Counted from the first letter of the stretch, positions 44,208 through 53,332 are shown. The stretch: 64,000 bases of DNA from Amycolatopsis circi (GCF_003385235.1 NZ_PQIA01000004.1:1-64000), one strand, 5' to 3'. The notes: generated by a model not told the origin, from the sequence alone. Numbers and translations are program-made.

Positions 44208-44795
44208 GTGGCGGAGAAGGTCCGGGTGTCCGAAGCGCGGTCGAGGCTGCTCGCGACGGCCACCCGGATCTTCTACGCGGAAGGCCTCCACTCGGTCGGA
44301 ATCGACCGGATCGTGGCCGAAGCCAAGGTCACCCGGGCCACGCTGTACCGGCATTTCCCCGGCAAGGAAGACCTCGTCGTCGCGTACCTGCAAGGCGTCT
44401 CCGAAATGGAGCGCGACGGGATAGGCAAGATCCTCCTCGGCAACCCGCACGCGGCCGACGCTCTGCGGGCTATCGCCGAGTTCATCGCGGTGAGCATCCA
44501 GTCGGCGCACTTCCGCGGTTGCGCGTTTCTCAACGCGGCGGCGGAATACCCGGACCCCGAACACCCGGTGCACCAAGCTGTTCTGGCGCATCGGGAATGG
44601 TTCCTCCGCACCATTACGGACTTGCTCGCCCAGATCGGCGACACCCCGCCGGAGCCCGCGGGACGGCATTTCGTGCTGCTGCGCGACGGTGCGATGGCAT
44701 CGGGCTGCCTGACGGACTCGGTCGACGTCGGCGAGACGTTCCTTCAGGGCGTCGACGGCATCCTGCAGTTCCGCCTCGACTCCGCGGCGACGTAA
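44208..44795 (+). CDS. TetR family regulator
   Basis: 195-aa TetR protein. HTH at about 10-56 (SRLLATATRIFYAEG, IDRIVAEAKVTRATLYRHF in part: VTRATLYRHFPGKE). The C-terminal domain has FRGCAFLNAAAEYPDPEHP, a cysteine-containing segment common to one TetR group and also seen in the TetR at 3022. GTG 44208 is 7 nt after the TAGCGT box, so probably leaderless; GTG 44199 is also in frame. Confidence 0.85.
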   Translation: MAEKVRVSEARSRLLATATRIFYAEGLHSVGIDRIVAEAKVTRATLYRHFPGKEDLVVAYLQGVSEMERDGIGKILLGNPHAADALRAIAEFIAVSIQSAHFRGCAFLNAAAEYPDPEHPVHQAVLAHREWFLRTITDLLAQIGDTPPEPAGRHFVLLRDGAMASGCLTDSVDVGETFLQGVDGILQFRLDSAAT

Positions 44796-44857
44796 CACTT
44801 CGGAAAGACCGTTCCTCCTTGACGCTGCCCAGGCGTGCCGACAGGCTCAGAGAGACA

Positions 44858-44865
44858 GAACGTTC
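44858..44865. promoter_or_regulatory. GAACGTTC palindrome upstream of membrane-protein gene
   Basis: Second copy of the 8-mer, within AGAACGTTCGTTCT, 28 bp before GTG 44894. Probable site for the TetR protein at 44208. Confidence 0.5.
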
Positions 44866-44893
44866 GTTCTACCTGAGTCCCGGAAGGATCACC

Positions 44894-45478
44894 GTGACCA
44901 TCGTTGACAAGCCCGCCGCCGGAAGCGCGGCCCCGTTGCGCCGGCTGTATTTCGTGCGGTTCGCCTTCGCCCTTGTCTGGGCGACGCTGCTGTTCCTCAC
45001 CTCGAAGTCGCAGGTCGGCCCGATCGGGGTCGTGCTCGTCGTCGGGTATCCGCTGTTCGACGTCGCCGCCGCGATCGTGGACGCGCGGTCTTCCCGTGCC
45101 GCCGGGTTGTACGTGAACATCGCGCTCAGCCTGCTGGCGGGAATCGGCATCGCGGTCGCCAGCGCGTCCGGCGTCCCGGCCGTGCTGCGGGTTTGGGGTG
45201 CTTGGGCGGTCCTGGCCGGTCTTGTGCAGCTTCTCGTGGCCGTGGGCAGGCGGAGGATGGGCGGCCAGTGGCCGATGATCCTGAGCGGCGGCATCTCCGT
45301 GCTGGCCGGGGCGAACTTCATCGTCAGCGCCGCCGCGCCGAACCCGTCGCTGGCCACCGTGGCCGGATACGCGGTGCTGGGCGGGATCTTCTTCCTGGTC
45401 TCCGCGCTCCGGCTGGGCCGCACTGCCTCTGGCCTGGGGACCAAAGACTCCGGCAGCGCGGACGTCCGCCCGCAGTGA
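44894..45478 (+). CDS. Membrane protein with DUF308-like helices
   Basis: 194-aa protein with six hydrophobic segments (about 20-38, 42-60, 68-90, 94-112, 122-140, 148-168) and short polar ends. The pattern resembles DUF308/HdeD-type small membrane proteins. GTG 44894 has GGAAGGA. It follows the TetR gene and its probable operator, so it is likely TetR-controlled. Role unknown. Confidence 0.72.
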   Translation: MTIVDKPAAGSAAPLRRLYFVRFAFALVWATLLFLTSKSQVGPIGVVLVVGYPLFDVAAAIVDARSSRAAGLYVNIALSLLAGIGIAVASASGVPAVLRVWGAWAVLAGLVQLLVAVGRRRMGGQWPMILSGGISVLAGANFIVSAAAPNPSLATVAGYAVLGGIFFLVSALRLGRTASGLGTKDSGSADVRPQ

Positions 45479-45639
45479 CCGCGGGTCGTGCCGGTTTAGC
45501 GTCGACTGCGGGACGAGCGGGAGGAGAACCCAGTGCGAATCCTGCCCCTTGGTCCTGGCTCGCCCAACTCGAAGGCGGGTCACGCAATGGGTCCGGGAAC
45601 TGCTGCCTGGCGCGGCCACTCGTCCGTCCGGCCTGGGAA

Positions 45640-46044
45640 ATGAGATGCACCGTGCACGTACTGCTGACCGAAGCGAATTTCGGCGACAGCGACGCGTTCT
45701 TCCAGCCGCTGCGGGACAACGGGTGCCGGGTGAGCCGGTGTCATTCGAGGGAGGGGTTCTGCCTCGCCCTCGGGCCCGGGACCTCGTGCCCGCTCGACGA
45801 CCGCGCCGACCCGCCGGTGCTGGCCGTGGACGTCCGCGGCACGGGCGACGAGATCACGACGCGCGAGTTCGGGATCGTGTGCGCGCTGCGGGCACAGGTC
45901 CCAGTCGCCCTCGTCCCGCCGGTGCCCGGGCTGCCGGTGACCGTGCCCGCCGGGCTGGCCGACCGGGTCACGGTCACCGATGCCGAGAGCTTGCTGGCGA
46001 CCTGCCGGGCAGCGTCCTCGACGCCTGCCGGAGCGGTCAGATGA
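45640..46044 (+). CDS. Small protein of unknown function in dormancy-like island
   Basis: 134-aa protein. It begins with HVLLTEANFGDSDAFF and alternates strands and helices like a response-regulator fold, but the phospho-acceptor Asp and Lys pattern is incomplete. The start is ATG 45640 or GTG 45652. Its stop overlaps the Acg-like gene start (ATGA), so the two are probably translated together. No family recognised with confidence. Confidence 0.6.
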   Translation: MRCTVHVLLTEANFGDSDAFFQPLRDNGCRVSRCHSREGFCLALGPGTSCPLDDRADPPVLAVDVRGTGDEITTREFGIVCALRAQVPVALVPPVPGLPVTVPAGLADRVTVTDAESLLATCRAASSTPAGAVR

Positions 46045-46667
46045 CCGATGTGGCTTTCGCCTGGGACCGTTCCGCGCGGGCGGTGCTCGTGGACGCGCTG
46101 GCGAGGCTGGACGTCCGCCGGTTCGTCGTCGAGACCCGGCCCGGCGAACTGGCGATCGCCAGCGTCGGCCGGCTCCGGCACGATCCCGGCGGACGCCACG
46201 TGCTCGCCGGATGCGGCACCGCGCTTTCCGCGGCGTGGATTGTGCTGCGGGGATTGGGAATCCGGCCGGTGCTGTCGTTCCCGCACGACCCAGTCCGCCC
46301 GGACGTGCTCGCGGCGGTGACCCCCGGCGCCGACGACCCGGCGACCACGAGCGACTGGGACCGGTACCTCGCCTTGCGCGCGGTCTCCGGACCGCCACGC
46401 GGACGGGCGGTGCCGGTCGCGGATCCCGGCGTGCTCGCGGAGGTGGCCGGGGAGAACCCGTGGCCGCGCACCCAAGTGACGCGGCACCCGGGCAGCCGGG
46501 GCCTCGCGGTGGCCGCCGACGGTGCGGGTGGCGTGGACCGAGTTCTGGTCGGCGCGGCAGTCCATTCCGTCCGGGTCGCGGCTGCGGTCCGCGGGTTGAC
46601 GACTGAGGTGCGGCCGGGGGAGCAGGGGAGCGTGCCGCAGGCGGTGGTGCTGGTGTTCGAGGGGTGA
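46041..46667 (+). CDS. Short Acg-family nitroreductase-like protein
   Basis: 208-aa protein related to the larger Acg-like protein at 47195: the stretch CGTALSAAWIVLRGLG plus PHDPVRPDVLAAV aligns with CGTALANLELAVRVLG plus PDPAQPDVVARV. Acg proteins (Rv2032 type) are divergent FMN-binding relatives of nitroreductases that sequester flavin and are induced in hypoxia. This copy is about 120 residues shorter than its neighbour, so the C-terminal half is reduced or lost. Coupled to the preceding gene. Confidence 0.65.
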   Translation: MTDVAFAWDRSARAVLVDALARLDVRRFVVETRPGELAIASVGRLRHDPGGRHVLAGCGTALSAAWIVLRGLGIRPVLSFPHDPVRPDVLAAVTPGADDPATTSDWDRYLALRAVSGPPRGRAVPVADPGVLAEVAGENPWPRTQVTRHPGSRGLAVAADGAGGVDRVLVGAAVHSVRVAAAVRGLTTEVRPGEQGSVPQAVVLVFEG

Positions 46668-46737
46668 GGGGATCTGATGATCACGCATTTTTGACGGCCG
46701 CGCAGACCCGCCGCTAGCTTCGAATGTCGCGCAGCTC

Positions 46738-47028
46738 GTGACAGAAGCACGGGAGATCGGCGAGAGGTTCGCCAAGCCGCCGGTGCTCGTCGCCGCGGCT
46801 TGGCTGTACGACCTCGGCTATTCGTCCGAAATCGGGCACCCGTTTCCGTTCCGCGACACCCCGCTGCCGGACGCGCTGGCGACCGCTGACCTCACGACCG
46901 GGCCCGGCGGCGAACGGGTTTCGTATGCCGAGCGGGTGTCGGGAATTCTCTCCAGGTGTCCCGTTTCCGATCCAGTCCACCGCACTTGGCTCGTCGCGGC
47001 GCCGCTGTCCGCGGGGCAACCCCAGTAG
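46738..47028 (+). pseudogene. HD-domain phosphohydrolase remnant with internal deletion
   Basis: The reading frame gives VAAAWLYDLGYSSEIGHPF and then LPDALATADLTTGPGGERVS. In intact actinobacterial HD-domain proteins these two blocks match AWLHDIGY and ALTYADMTTGPxGxRVS but are separated by about 50-60 residues that include the later HD ligands. Here they are joined directly and His of the HD pair is Tyr (YD). The homologous frame extends upstream to 46681 without a start. Non-functional remnant is the best reading. Confidence 0.65.
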
Positions 47029-47098
47029 GCCCGGCAGCTGGTCCGAGGCAAGTCCACTTCGGATCGATGGGCGGGAATCCTTGGCGCGCCGCGATGCT

Positions 47099-47114
47099 GG
47101 TGACGTTAGTCCCT
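47099..47114. promoter_or_regulatory. Possible DosR-like box upstream of Acg gene
   Basis: GGTGACGTTAGTCCCT resembles the GGGACT-N-AGTCCC dormancy box, with the right half exact (AGTCCC) and the left half degenerate. It lies 81 bp upstream of the Acg-family start. Inference from one site only. Confidence 0.35.
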
Positions 47115-47194
47115 GCGCTCGGTGGCTTGCGGCCGGTGCGCGAACAGGCTCGGCAGGCGTTGGCTCCTCTCGTAGGACGACAGGAGTGACCGCC

Positions 47195-48190
47195 ATGGAG
47201 AAGACCGCCGCCGCGACCGGCTGCCGGTCCGGCGAGTGGACGCTCGCCGAAGCGGAGGTGCTGGGCCGCTCAGTCCTGTGTGCTCCCTCGGTGCACCGCG
47301 CCCAGCCCTGGCGAGTCGAGCTGATCGACGGGGCGGTGCTGCTGCGCGAGCGCGTCGGCGTGGCCTTGCCCCAGCAGGATCCTCGTCGCCGGGACTTGGC
47401 GATGTCCTGCGGGACCGCGTTGGCGAACCTCGAATTGGCGGTCCGGGTGCTCGGCAGACGCGCCGATGTCGCGGTGCTGCCGGATCCGGCGCAGCCCGAT
47501 GTCGTCGCGAGGGTCGAGGCGGCGGAGCTGCTGCCGCCGACTGACCTGGAGTTGCAGCGCTACGGGGCGATCATGGTGCGGCGGGGCCATCGCGGGGCGT
47601 TTACCGGGCTGCCGGTCAGCGTGGAGCAGACCGCGCGGGTCGTCGCGGCGGCTGTGGCGACCGGGGTCGAGGCGACGCGGCTCGAAGGGATGGAGCGGTT
47701 GGCGAATTTCTTCGAGCACGCCGCGCGGTCCCTCCCGGACGACGCCGCTTACCAGGACGAACTGGCGCTCTGGACGATCCGGGACGAGCACCGGCATGGC
47801 GCGGGAATGCGGTCTCCCGCCGAACTGCCGTGGGCCGGGGCCGCGCGGCGGGCGACGGTTCTGCCGGACCTGCTCGTGCTGCGCGACCGGCTCGATGCCG
47901 AAACGGTGCTCCTGTTCACGACGGCCGAAGACACGCGTATCGGCCACCTCCACGCCGGTTACGCACTGGAGCGCTGCTGGCTCGAAGGAGTGACCCTCGG
48001 CCTCGCCGGTGCCGTGCTAACCCAACCGTTGCGCATGCCCGAGGTGCGTTCGGCGCTGTGCGAGGACTATCGGCTCGCCGGTTTTCCGCAGGCGCTGCTG
48101 CGACTGGGGCGCTCGACTCGGGTGGCGCGGTCGAGCCTGCGCCGCGGCGTGGCCGAGGTCCTCGGCGACCGGTGGCGGGAACGGCGGTGA
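47195..48190 (+). CDS. Acg-family FMN-binding protein
   Basis: 331-aa protein of the Acg (Rv2032) family, a nitroreductase-fold protein with two fused half-domains. Family signatures: APSVHRAQPWRVEL near 28-41, LAMSCGTALANLELAVR near 67-83, RRGHRGAFTGLPV and GLAGAVLTQPL near the C-terminus. In mycobacteria such proteins belong to the DosR hypoxia regulon and bind FMN without clear reductase activity. ATG 47195 has CAGGAG. The next gene starts within its stop (GTGA) but is broken. Confidence 0.85.
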   Translation: MEKTAAATGCRSGEWTLAEAEVLGRSVLCAPSVHRAQPWRVELIDGAVLLRERVGVALPQQDPRRRDLAMSCGTALANLELAVRVLGRRADVAVLPDPAQPDVVARVEAAELLPPTDLELQRYGAIMVRRGHRGAFTGLPVSVEQTARVVAAAVATGVEATRLEGMERLANFFEHAARSLPDDAAYQDELALWTIRDEHRHGAGMRSPAELPWAGAARRATVLPDLLVLRDRLDAETVLLFTTAEDTRIGHLHAGYALERCWLEGVTLGLAGAVLTQPLRMPEVRSALCEDYRLAGFPQALLRLGRSTRVARSSLRRGVAEVLGDRWRERR

Positions 48191-48925
48191 GTCCGAACCC
48201 GATCCTGGTCGGCGTCGACGGGAGCGAGTCCGCCGAGGCGGCAGCCCGGCGCGCGAGGCGGTCCTGCGGCACGTGTCGTTGACTGTGCTGGTGGCGTTCG
48301 GGGGTCGCGGCCAGTCGATGGCACCCGCCGGTGGACCGGCTGGAAACCGCTGGGGAGGACCTGCGGCAAGCGGTCCGGGACGATCTCGCGGAGGTGGAGC
48401 CGCGGGCCCGGATGACGTGCGAGACGAGCCCGGCGGGTCCGGAGTTCGCGCTGCGGGAAGCGTCGGCGAAAGCGCGGTCGCTGGTGCTGGGCGCACCGAC
48501 CGGCTCCCGGTCCGGACTTCTCGCGGGCTCTCCGGACCTCAACCTGGCCGCGCACGCGCACTGCCCGGTCGTGGTCGTCCGGGGCCGGACCCGCGCAGAC
48601 GGACCAGTGGTCGTCGGAGTCGACGGAAGCCCGCTCAGCGACGCGGCGATCGGCTGCGCTTTCGAGGAAGCCACGCTGCACGCCTGGCTCGACGCCGACC
48701 GCACCCGGCTGTTCGGCGACTGCGATTTCCCCGATGCGGCACGGGAAGCCGAGCACCGGCTGCTGGCACAACGACTGGCCGGTTACGGCTCGCTGTACCC
48801 GGACGTGCGCGTCGAGCAGATCGTCGAACCGGACCGGCCGCGCGAGTGGAGCGCCCAGGCCTCGCTGGTGGTGAACCCGACCTCGGCTTCCGTCGTGAGG
48901 ACCGCTGACTTCTGTCCACAGTGGA
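48187..48925 (+). pseudogene. Frameshifted universal stress protein (tandem Usp)
   Basis: The first frame gives NPILVGVDGSESAEAA and hits TGA at 48280-48282. The expected continuation, EAVLRHVSLTVLVAFGG, is in the next frame (about 48250-48300). Homology then returns to the first frame at about 48320 with VDRLETAGEDLRQAV, SLVLGAP (Usp ATP-loop region) and a second-domain start PVVVGVDGSPLSDAAI. The second domain also lacks its normal GxxGxxGxxxGS loop and ends in non-homologous sequence. Two compensating indels plus a lost C-terminus indicate a pseudogene. Confidence 0.75.
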
Positions 48926-48968
48926 CCTGCCGTCGGCGCTGCGGCAGGCAGCTTCAGGCAGTCGGACC

Positions 48969-49706
48969 TCAACGAGCGACCGCCCAGGCGAGCACCAGTC
49001 CGCCCGAGTTCGTGGCCAAGTGCACGAGCGCCGGGGCGAGCAGACCGCGGCCGACGTAGCGCCACCAGCAAAGAAACACACCCACTCCGGCCGCGGCCAC
49101 CATCGCCAGCAGCGAGACGACCACGAGCGGCAATCCGCCGACGGTCTGTCGCACCGCCTCGTTCTGGGTGAGGGCGAGCGAAGGGAGCAGATGCCACAGC
49201 CCGAACAACGCGGAGGCACCGAGCACCGGCCGCCAGCGCCAGCGTTCGCCCGCGCCGAGCAGAGCCGGGAGCACGCCGCGGAAAGCGACCTCTTCGACCA
49301 GGACGGTGCCGAACGGGATGCGTACCAGAGCGAGCCACATGAGCTGCCCGAATCCGTGAGAGCCGACCCGTCCGTCGTGGAACAGCACGCGCAACGGCGG
49401 AATCGCGACCGCGAGACCGAAGCCGAGCGCCACCACCGCGAACCCGCCCAGCCCGAACCGCAGCGCCCGGCGAGCGTGCTGGCGGCTGAGACCGATCTCC
49501 GCCCAGTTGGTCCCAGCGACCCGAGCGAGGAGCAGGAGCACGATCGCGGTGACCGTTCCGCAGACCGGATAGGCCCAGCCGGGCAGCACCCGGTTGGCCA
49601 GCACGGTGGCCGCCGCGAGCAGCAGCACGGCGGGGGCGACCGCGAAGGCTCGGCGGCGGAAAGCGGCGGCTTCCGGCTGTTTCGGGGCGATAGCGGGGAA
49701 CGACAT
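48969..49706 (-). CDS. CPBP family intramembrane metalloprotease
   Basis: 245-aa membrane protein with about seven helices and the CPBP (Abi/CAAX protease) motifs: EExxxR as EEVAFR at 138-143, FxxxH as FGLWH at 168-172, and HLATN near 228-232. These residues line a zinc-dependent glutamic-type intramembrane active site. ATG 49706 starts the conserved protein. It lies downstream of and on the same strand as the DHPS-like gene, 86 bp away, and convergent with the broken Usp gene. Substrate unknown. Confidence 0.87.
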   Translation of the reverse strand: MSFPAIAPKQPEAAAFRRRAFAVAPAVLLLAAATVLANRVLPGWAYPVCGTVTAIVLLLLARVAGTNWAEIGLSRQHARRALRFGLGGFAVVALGFGLAVAIPPLRVLFHDGRVGSHGFGQLMWLALVRIPFGTVLVEEVAFRGVLPALLGAGERWRWRPVLGASALFGLWHLLPSLALTQNEAVRQTVGGLPLVVVSLLAMVAAAGVGVFLCWWRYVGRGLLAPALVHLATNSGGLVLAWAVAR

Positions 49707-49792
49707 CGTGATCCAGTGTGCCTGGGGAAAAGGACAACCGCTGGCGTCGTGCTGGGGGACGTGGCCGGGTGGATCCCAAACCTGACGCCCGA

Positions 49793-50641
49793 CTATCTCT
49801 GATGCGCGGCGTCCAGTGCCTGGAAAACGGTGAGCGCGTCCCCGATGGCGGCGACGTCGTGAGTGCGGAGGAAATCGGCGCCGCGGCAGGCGGCATAAAG
49901 CTCCGCCGCCAGGGTGGCGGGGCCGATCTGTTCCAGACCGCGCCCGGTGAGCGTGCGAAGGAACGACTTGCGGGAGGGCGAAACCAGAACTGGCAGGCCG
50001 AACCGGGCCTGGAGCGTCTTGAGCCGGTCCAGGACAGTCATCGACGGCTCGGGAGTCTGTCCCAGGAAATAGCCGAGCCCGGGGTCGACGACCAGCCGTT
50101 CCCGGGCGACGCCTGCGGTCTCCAGGGCGGCCAGCCGCTGGTCGAAGAACCGTTCGATACCCGCCCACACCGTTTCCGCCGAGGTCAGGACCTTGGTGGC
50201 CAGCCCCGCGCGCTGCACCGAATGCATGACGATCAGCTGACAGCTCAGGCCGGCCAGCTCGTCGTACCGGCGGGGATCGGGAAAGCCCTGGATGTCGTTG
50301 AGGTACGCAGCCCCGCGCGCGCCGGCGAAAAGCTGGGTCTCGGGCCGGAACGAGTCGACCGACACCGGGATGCCGGAGGCGACCAGTTCGTCCATGACTC
50401 CGGCCAGCCGCCGGATCTCCTCGTCGGCGGGCACCTTCTGCGCGTCCGGATGGCTCGCCGCCGGACCGAGTTCGACGATGTCGGCGCCGTCCGCGTGCAA
50501 CCGCCGGGCATGCGCCACGGCGTCCTCCGCGGACAGGAACCTGCCGCCGTCGGAAAACGAGTCGGCGGTGAGATTGACGATCCCGATCAGCCGGGGCCGC
50601 CCGGAACGAAGCAGGAGCGAGGGATCCTGATGCTGTGCCAC
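49793..50641 (-). CDS. Atypical dihydropteroate synthase-like protein
   Basis: 282-aa TIM barrel of the pterin-binding family. Recognised: IVNLTADSFSDGG near 21-33 (Asn23, Asp27), VDSF with Asp96, NDIQG and the C-terminal SPSRKSF. But the sulfonamide/pABA loop, usually GGESTRPG, reads LGPAASHPD, and DPGIGFGKT reads DPGLGYFLGQT. So it is a divergent paralogue like FolP2, perhaps not making dihydropteroate. GTG 50641 has GGGAGG 7 nt upstream; the frame is open to 51028. No folate genes are adjacent. Confidence 0.82.
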   Translation of the reverse strand: MAQHQDPSLLLRSGRPRLIGIVNLTADSFSDGGRFLSAEDAVAHARRLHADGADIVELGPAASHPDAQKVPADEEIRRLAGVMDELVASGIPVSVDSFRPETQLFAGARGAAYLNDIQGFPDPRRYDELAGLSCQLIVMHSVQRAGLATKVLTSAETVWAGIERFFDQRLAALETAGVARERLVVDPGLGYFLGQTPEPSMTVLDRLKTLQARFGLPVLVSPSRKSFLRTLTGRGLEQIGPATLAAELYAACRGADFLRTHDVAAIGDALTVFQALDAAHQR

Positions 50642-51084
50642 CAGCGCGCCTCCCAGACCGAATCCAGAGGCCCAGGCGCGCGGCTCGACGTCCCGAGGAC
50701 GGAGCCGCTTCCCGATGGTCAGATCCATCTCGATGCGCCAGTAACGGCTCGAGCCGACTTTATCAACAAGTTCGGCTCTGCGCCGAGACGCGGGCGTCCT
50801 CCAGCGGTCTGAGACGACGGCTTGCTCGCAGCAGAGCGCGCTCGAAACGGCGAGTCCGGTCCGCGGTTTCAAGGCGCGGGGCGCCCCAGTTTGCTCCGGG
50901 CTGGTCTTTGCGGCATCTTTACGCGTGGTGTGCCGGGAAGTCTGGTCGGCCTGCCCGTGCCCAGCCGGGCGACGGGCGGTCCGGTCGACCCCGAGGAGTC
51001 CGATGGCGCTGGCACCCGCGTTAGGCATGAGGAAAGAAATCGTGAGTTCCAGCGGAGTCGTCCGGCCCGCCGTAGCCTGGGGGC
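50642..51084. other. 443-bp stretch without a recognised gene
   Basis: Between the divergent DHPS-like and CBS genes. The minus frame is open across most of it (through ATG 50728) but shows no homology. A -10-like TAGCCT at 51073-51078 precedes ATG 51085. Nothing else recognised. Confidence 0.5.
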
Positions 51085-51531
51085 ATGCGCGCAGCGGAGC
51101 TGGCCGAGGAGTTCCCGGTCGTCGACCTCGATTCGGACGCGCTGGCGGCCGCGCGCCTGCTGGCCGAGCACCGGTTGCCGGGGCTGGTGGTGACGGACTC
51201 GTCCGGGTGCCCGCATTCGGTGCTGCCCGCCTCCGACGTGGTGCAGTTCCTGGTGCCGCCCTACGTGCGCGACGATCCGTCGCTGGCCGGGGTGCTCAGC
51301 GAGTCGATGGCCGACCGTGTCGCGGACAAACTGGGCGGGCGGACGGTGCGCGAGCTGCTGCCCGACGAACGACGCGAATTGCCGAAGGTCGACGCCGACG
51401 ACACGATCGTGGAGGTCGCCGCCACGATGGCCCGATTGCATTGCCCGCTCGTGGCGGTCATGCGGGACCGGACGCTGCTCGGCGTGGTGTCCGCGTCGCG
51501 GTTGCTGGAGCACGCGCTGACGCCTCGCTGA
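51085..51531 (+). CDS. CBS-domain protein
   Basis: 148-aa protein made of two CBS modules (about 8-60 and 95-145: [17 protein letters not shown] in part: [12 protein letters not shown], and [14 protein letters not shown]). Such pairs sense adenine nucleotides. ATG 51085 lies 6 nt after TAGCCT, so probably leaderless. It is followed 31 bp later by the ArsB/NhaD-type transporter, and so may gate or regulate that transporter. Confidence 0.85.
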   Translation: MRAAELAEEFPVVDLDSDALAAARLLAEHRLPGLVVTDSSGCPHSVLPASDVVQFLVPPYVRDDPSLAGVLSESMADRVADKLGGRTVRELLPDERRELPKVDADDTIVEVAATMARLHCPLVAVMRDRTLLGVVSASRLLEHALTPR

Positions 51532-51562
51532 TCCTGGCCGCGCCGATCCGGGCGGTCCGCCG

Positions 51563-52852
51563 GTGAGCACGGTCATCGCGGTCGTGGTGTTCGTGGTGGC
51601 CTACGTTTTCATCGCGACCGAGAAAATCCCAAAGATGACCGCCGCGCTGGCCGGGGCGGGCGTGGTGCTCGCGACCGGGGTGAGCGGGTCGGCCGACGCG
51701 TTCTTCTCCGAGGACACCGGCGTCGACTGGAACGTGCTGTTCCTGCTGCTCGGCATGATGATCATCGTCGGGATCCTGCGCCGCACCGGGGTGTTCGAGT
51801 TCGTCGCGATCTGGGCGGCCAAGCGCGCCAAGGGGTCGCCGCTGCGGATCATGCTGCTGCTGGTGCTGATCACCGCGGTCGCGTCGGCGTTCCTGGACAA
51901 CGTGACCACGGTGCTGCTGATCGCCCCGGTGACGCTGCTGGTGTGCGACCGGCTCGACATCAGCCCGGTCCCGTTCCTGATCGCCGAGGTCCTCGCCTCC
52001 AACATCGGCGGCACCGCGACCCTGATCGGCGACCCGCCGAACATCATCATCGGCAGCCGCGCGGGCTTGGCGTTCAACGACTTCCTGCTCAACCTCGCGC
52101 CGATCGTCGTCATCGAACTCGTCGTGCTGGGGCTGGTGCTGCCGTGGCTGTTCCGCGGTTCGTTCACCGTCGACCCGCAGCGGGTCGCCGACGTGATGGC
52201 GCTCAACGAACGCGAAGCCATCCGGCAGCCGAAGCTGCTGGTGAAGTCCGGTGCCGTGCTGCTGCTGGTGTTCGCCGGATTCGTGCTGCATTCGGTGGTG
52301 CACCTGGACCCGTCGGTGGTCGCGCTGCTCGGCGCGGGGCTGCTGGTGCTGGTTTCGGGCACTCAGCCGAACCAGTACCTGGACGGGGTCGAATGGGAAA
52401 CGCTGCTGTTCTTCGCCGGTCTGTTCATCATGATCGGGGCGCTGGTCAAGACCGGCGTGATCGACTGGCTCGCGAAACTCGCCGCCGACGCCACCGGCGG
52501 GAACGCGATGCTGGCGGTCTTCCTGATCCTCGGGGTGTCCGCGCTGCTGTCCGGCGTCATCGACAACATCCCTTACGTGGCCACGATGAGCCCGCTCGTG
52601 CTCGCGCTCGCTCACGACATCCCGGACCCCGCGCATTCCGAGGCGCTGTGGTGGTCGCTGGCGCTCGGCGCGGACTTCGGCGGCAACATGACCGCGGTCG
52701 GGGCCAGCGCGAACGTCGTCGTGCTCGGCATCGCCGCCCGAGCCGGGGCGCCGATCTCGTTCTGGGAATTCACCAAGAAGGGCGCGGTCGTCACGCTGAT
52801 CACCGTGCTGGTCGCCGCGCCGTACCTGTGGCTGCGCTACTTCGTCTTCTGA
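51563..52852 (+). CDS. ArsB/NhaD-type ion transporter
   Basis: 429-aa membrane protein of the ion transporter superfamily with about 11 helices. Two inverted repeat signatures are seen: [17 protein letters not shown] with [13 protein letters not shown], and [15 protein letters not shown] with [12 protein letters not shown]. The family includes ArsB (arsenite efflux) and NhaD (sodium/proton antiport); the sequence does not decide, and no arsR or arsC is nearby. GTG 51563. Linked to the CBS protein, a pairing seen for regulated transporters. Confidence 0.87.
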   Translation: MSTVIAVVVFVVAYVFIATEKIPKMTAALAGAGVVLATGVSGSADAFFSEDTGVDWNVLFLLLGMMIIVGILRRTGVFEFVAIWAAKRAKGSPLRIMLLLVLITAVASAFLDNVTTVLLIAPVTLLVCDRLDISPVPFLIAEVLASNIGGTATLIGDPPNIIIGSRAGLAFNDFLLNLAPIVVIELVVLGLVLPWLFRGSFTVDPQRVADVMALNEREAIRQPKLLVKSGAVLLLVFAGFVLHSVVHLDPSVVALLGAGLLVLVSGTQPNQYLDGVEWETLLFFAGLFIMIGALVKTGVIDWLAKLAADATGGNAMLAVFLILGVSALLSGVIDNIPYVATMSPLVLALAHDIPDPAHSEALWWSLALGADFGGNMTAVGASANVVVLGIAARAGAPISFWEFTKKGAVVTLITVLVAAPYLWLRYFVF

Positions 52853-52932
52853 CCCGCTACCTGCGGCGGAACGCCTGCTGGTCGCGAGGGGTTGATCGCC
52901 GTGTTCGCGGCGGGAGTGCTGGGGGCAGCTGG

Positions 52933-52993
52933 GAATTCCGTGAGGGGAACCCTGCGGGACTCTGATTCCGTCGGGGTTCCCCTCACGGAATTC
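52933..52993. repeat. Palindromic repeat, GAGGGGAACCC subtype
   Basis: GAATTCCGTGAGGGGAACCC pairs with its complement ending in GAATTC; the inner part has mismatches. After the transporter gene, probably its terminator. Confidence 0.8.
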
Positions 52994-53089
52994 TGCGGGA
53001 GCGGAGCCGCGCGCGGCCTGGTCCCTGCTGGCCCCGCCGCTCACTGCTGCTGAGAAACCGGTGCCGGAAATGCCGCCGCCTGGTCAAGT

Positions 53090-53332
53090 GTGAGCGATCC
53101 CGTAACCCTGTCCGTGCACAACTGTTGCATACTGCATCAATGTCGTCGGGCCCGCGCGGTCGCCGAGGCCGTGGCCGAGGACCACGAGGGACCGGTCGGC
53201 GATCTCGCTGAGCTGCCTCTCCTGGTGACGAGTGATTCCACGCTTGCCGACGCGCTTGACGCGCTGGCTCAGGCGCCGGGCACCGGTCTCCCGGCGCTGA
53301 GCGCGCTGGAACCTGCCACGGCTCGCGGCTGA
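53090..53332 (+). pseudogene. Possible CBS-domain relic
   Basis: An 80-aa frame whose second half, PLLVTSDSTLADALDAL then GTGLPALSAL, resembles one CBS-domain start (as at the C-terminus of chloride channels or MgtE). No ribosome binding site and no intact domain. It could be chance reading through a 550-bp gene-poor stretch (52853-53399). Nothing else recognised there beyond the palindromic repeat. Confidence 0.3.

Noticed and set aside
47029-47194. Small frame with MLVTLVPALGGLRPV
   Set aside because: Too short, partly over the HD remnant, no ribosome binding site and no homologue recognised.
51563-52852. Arsenic resistance operon
   Set aside because: The transporter fits the ArsB/NhaD family, but no arsR, arsC or arsA lies near; the neighbour is a CBS protein.
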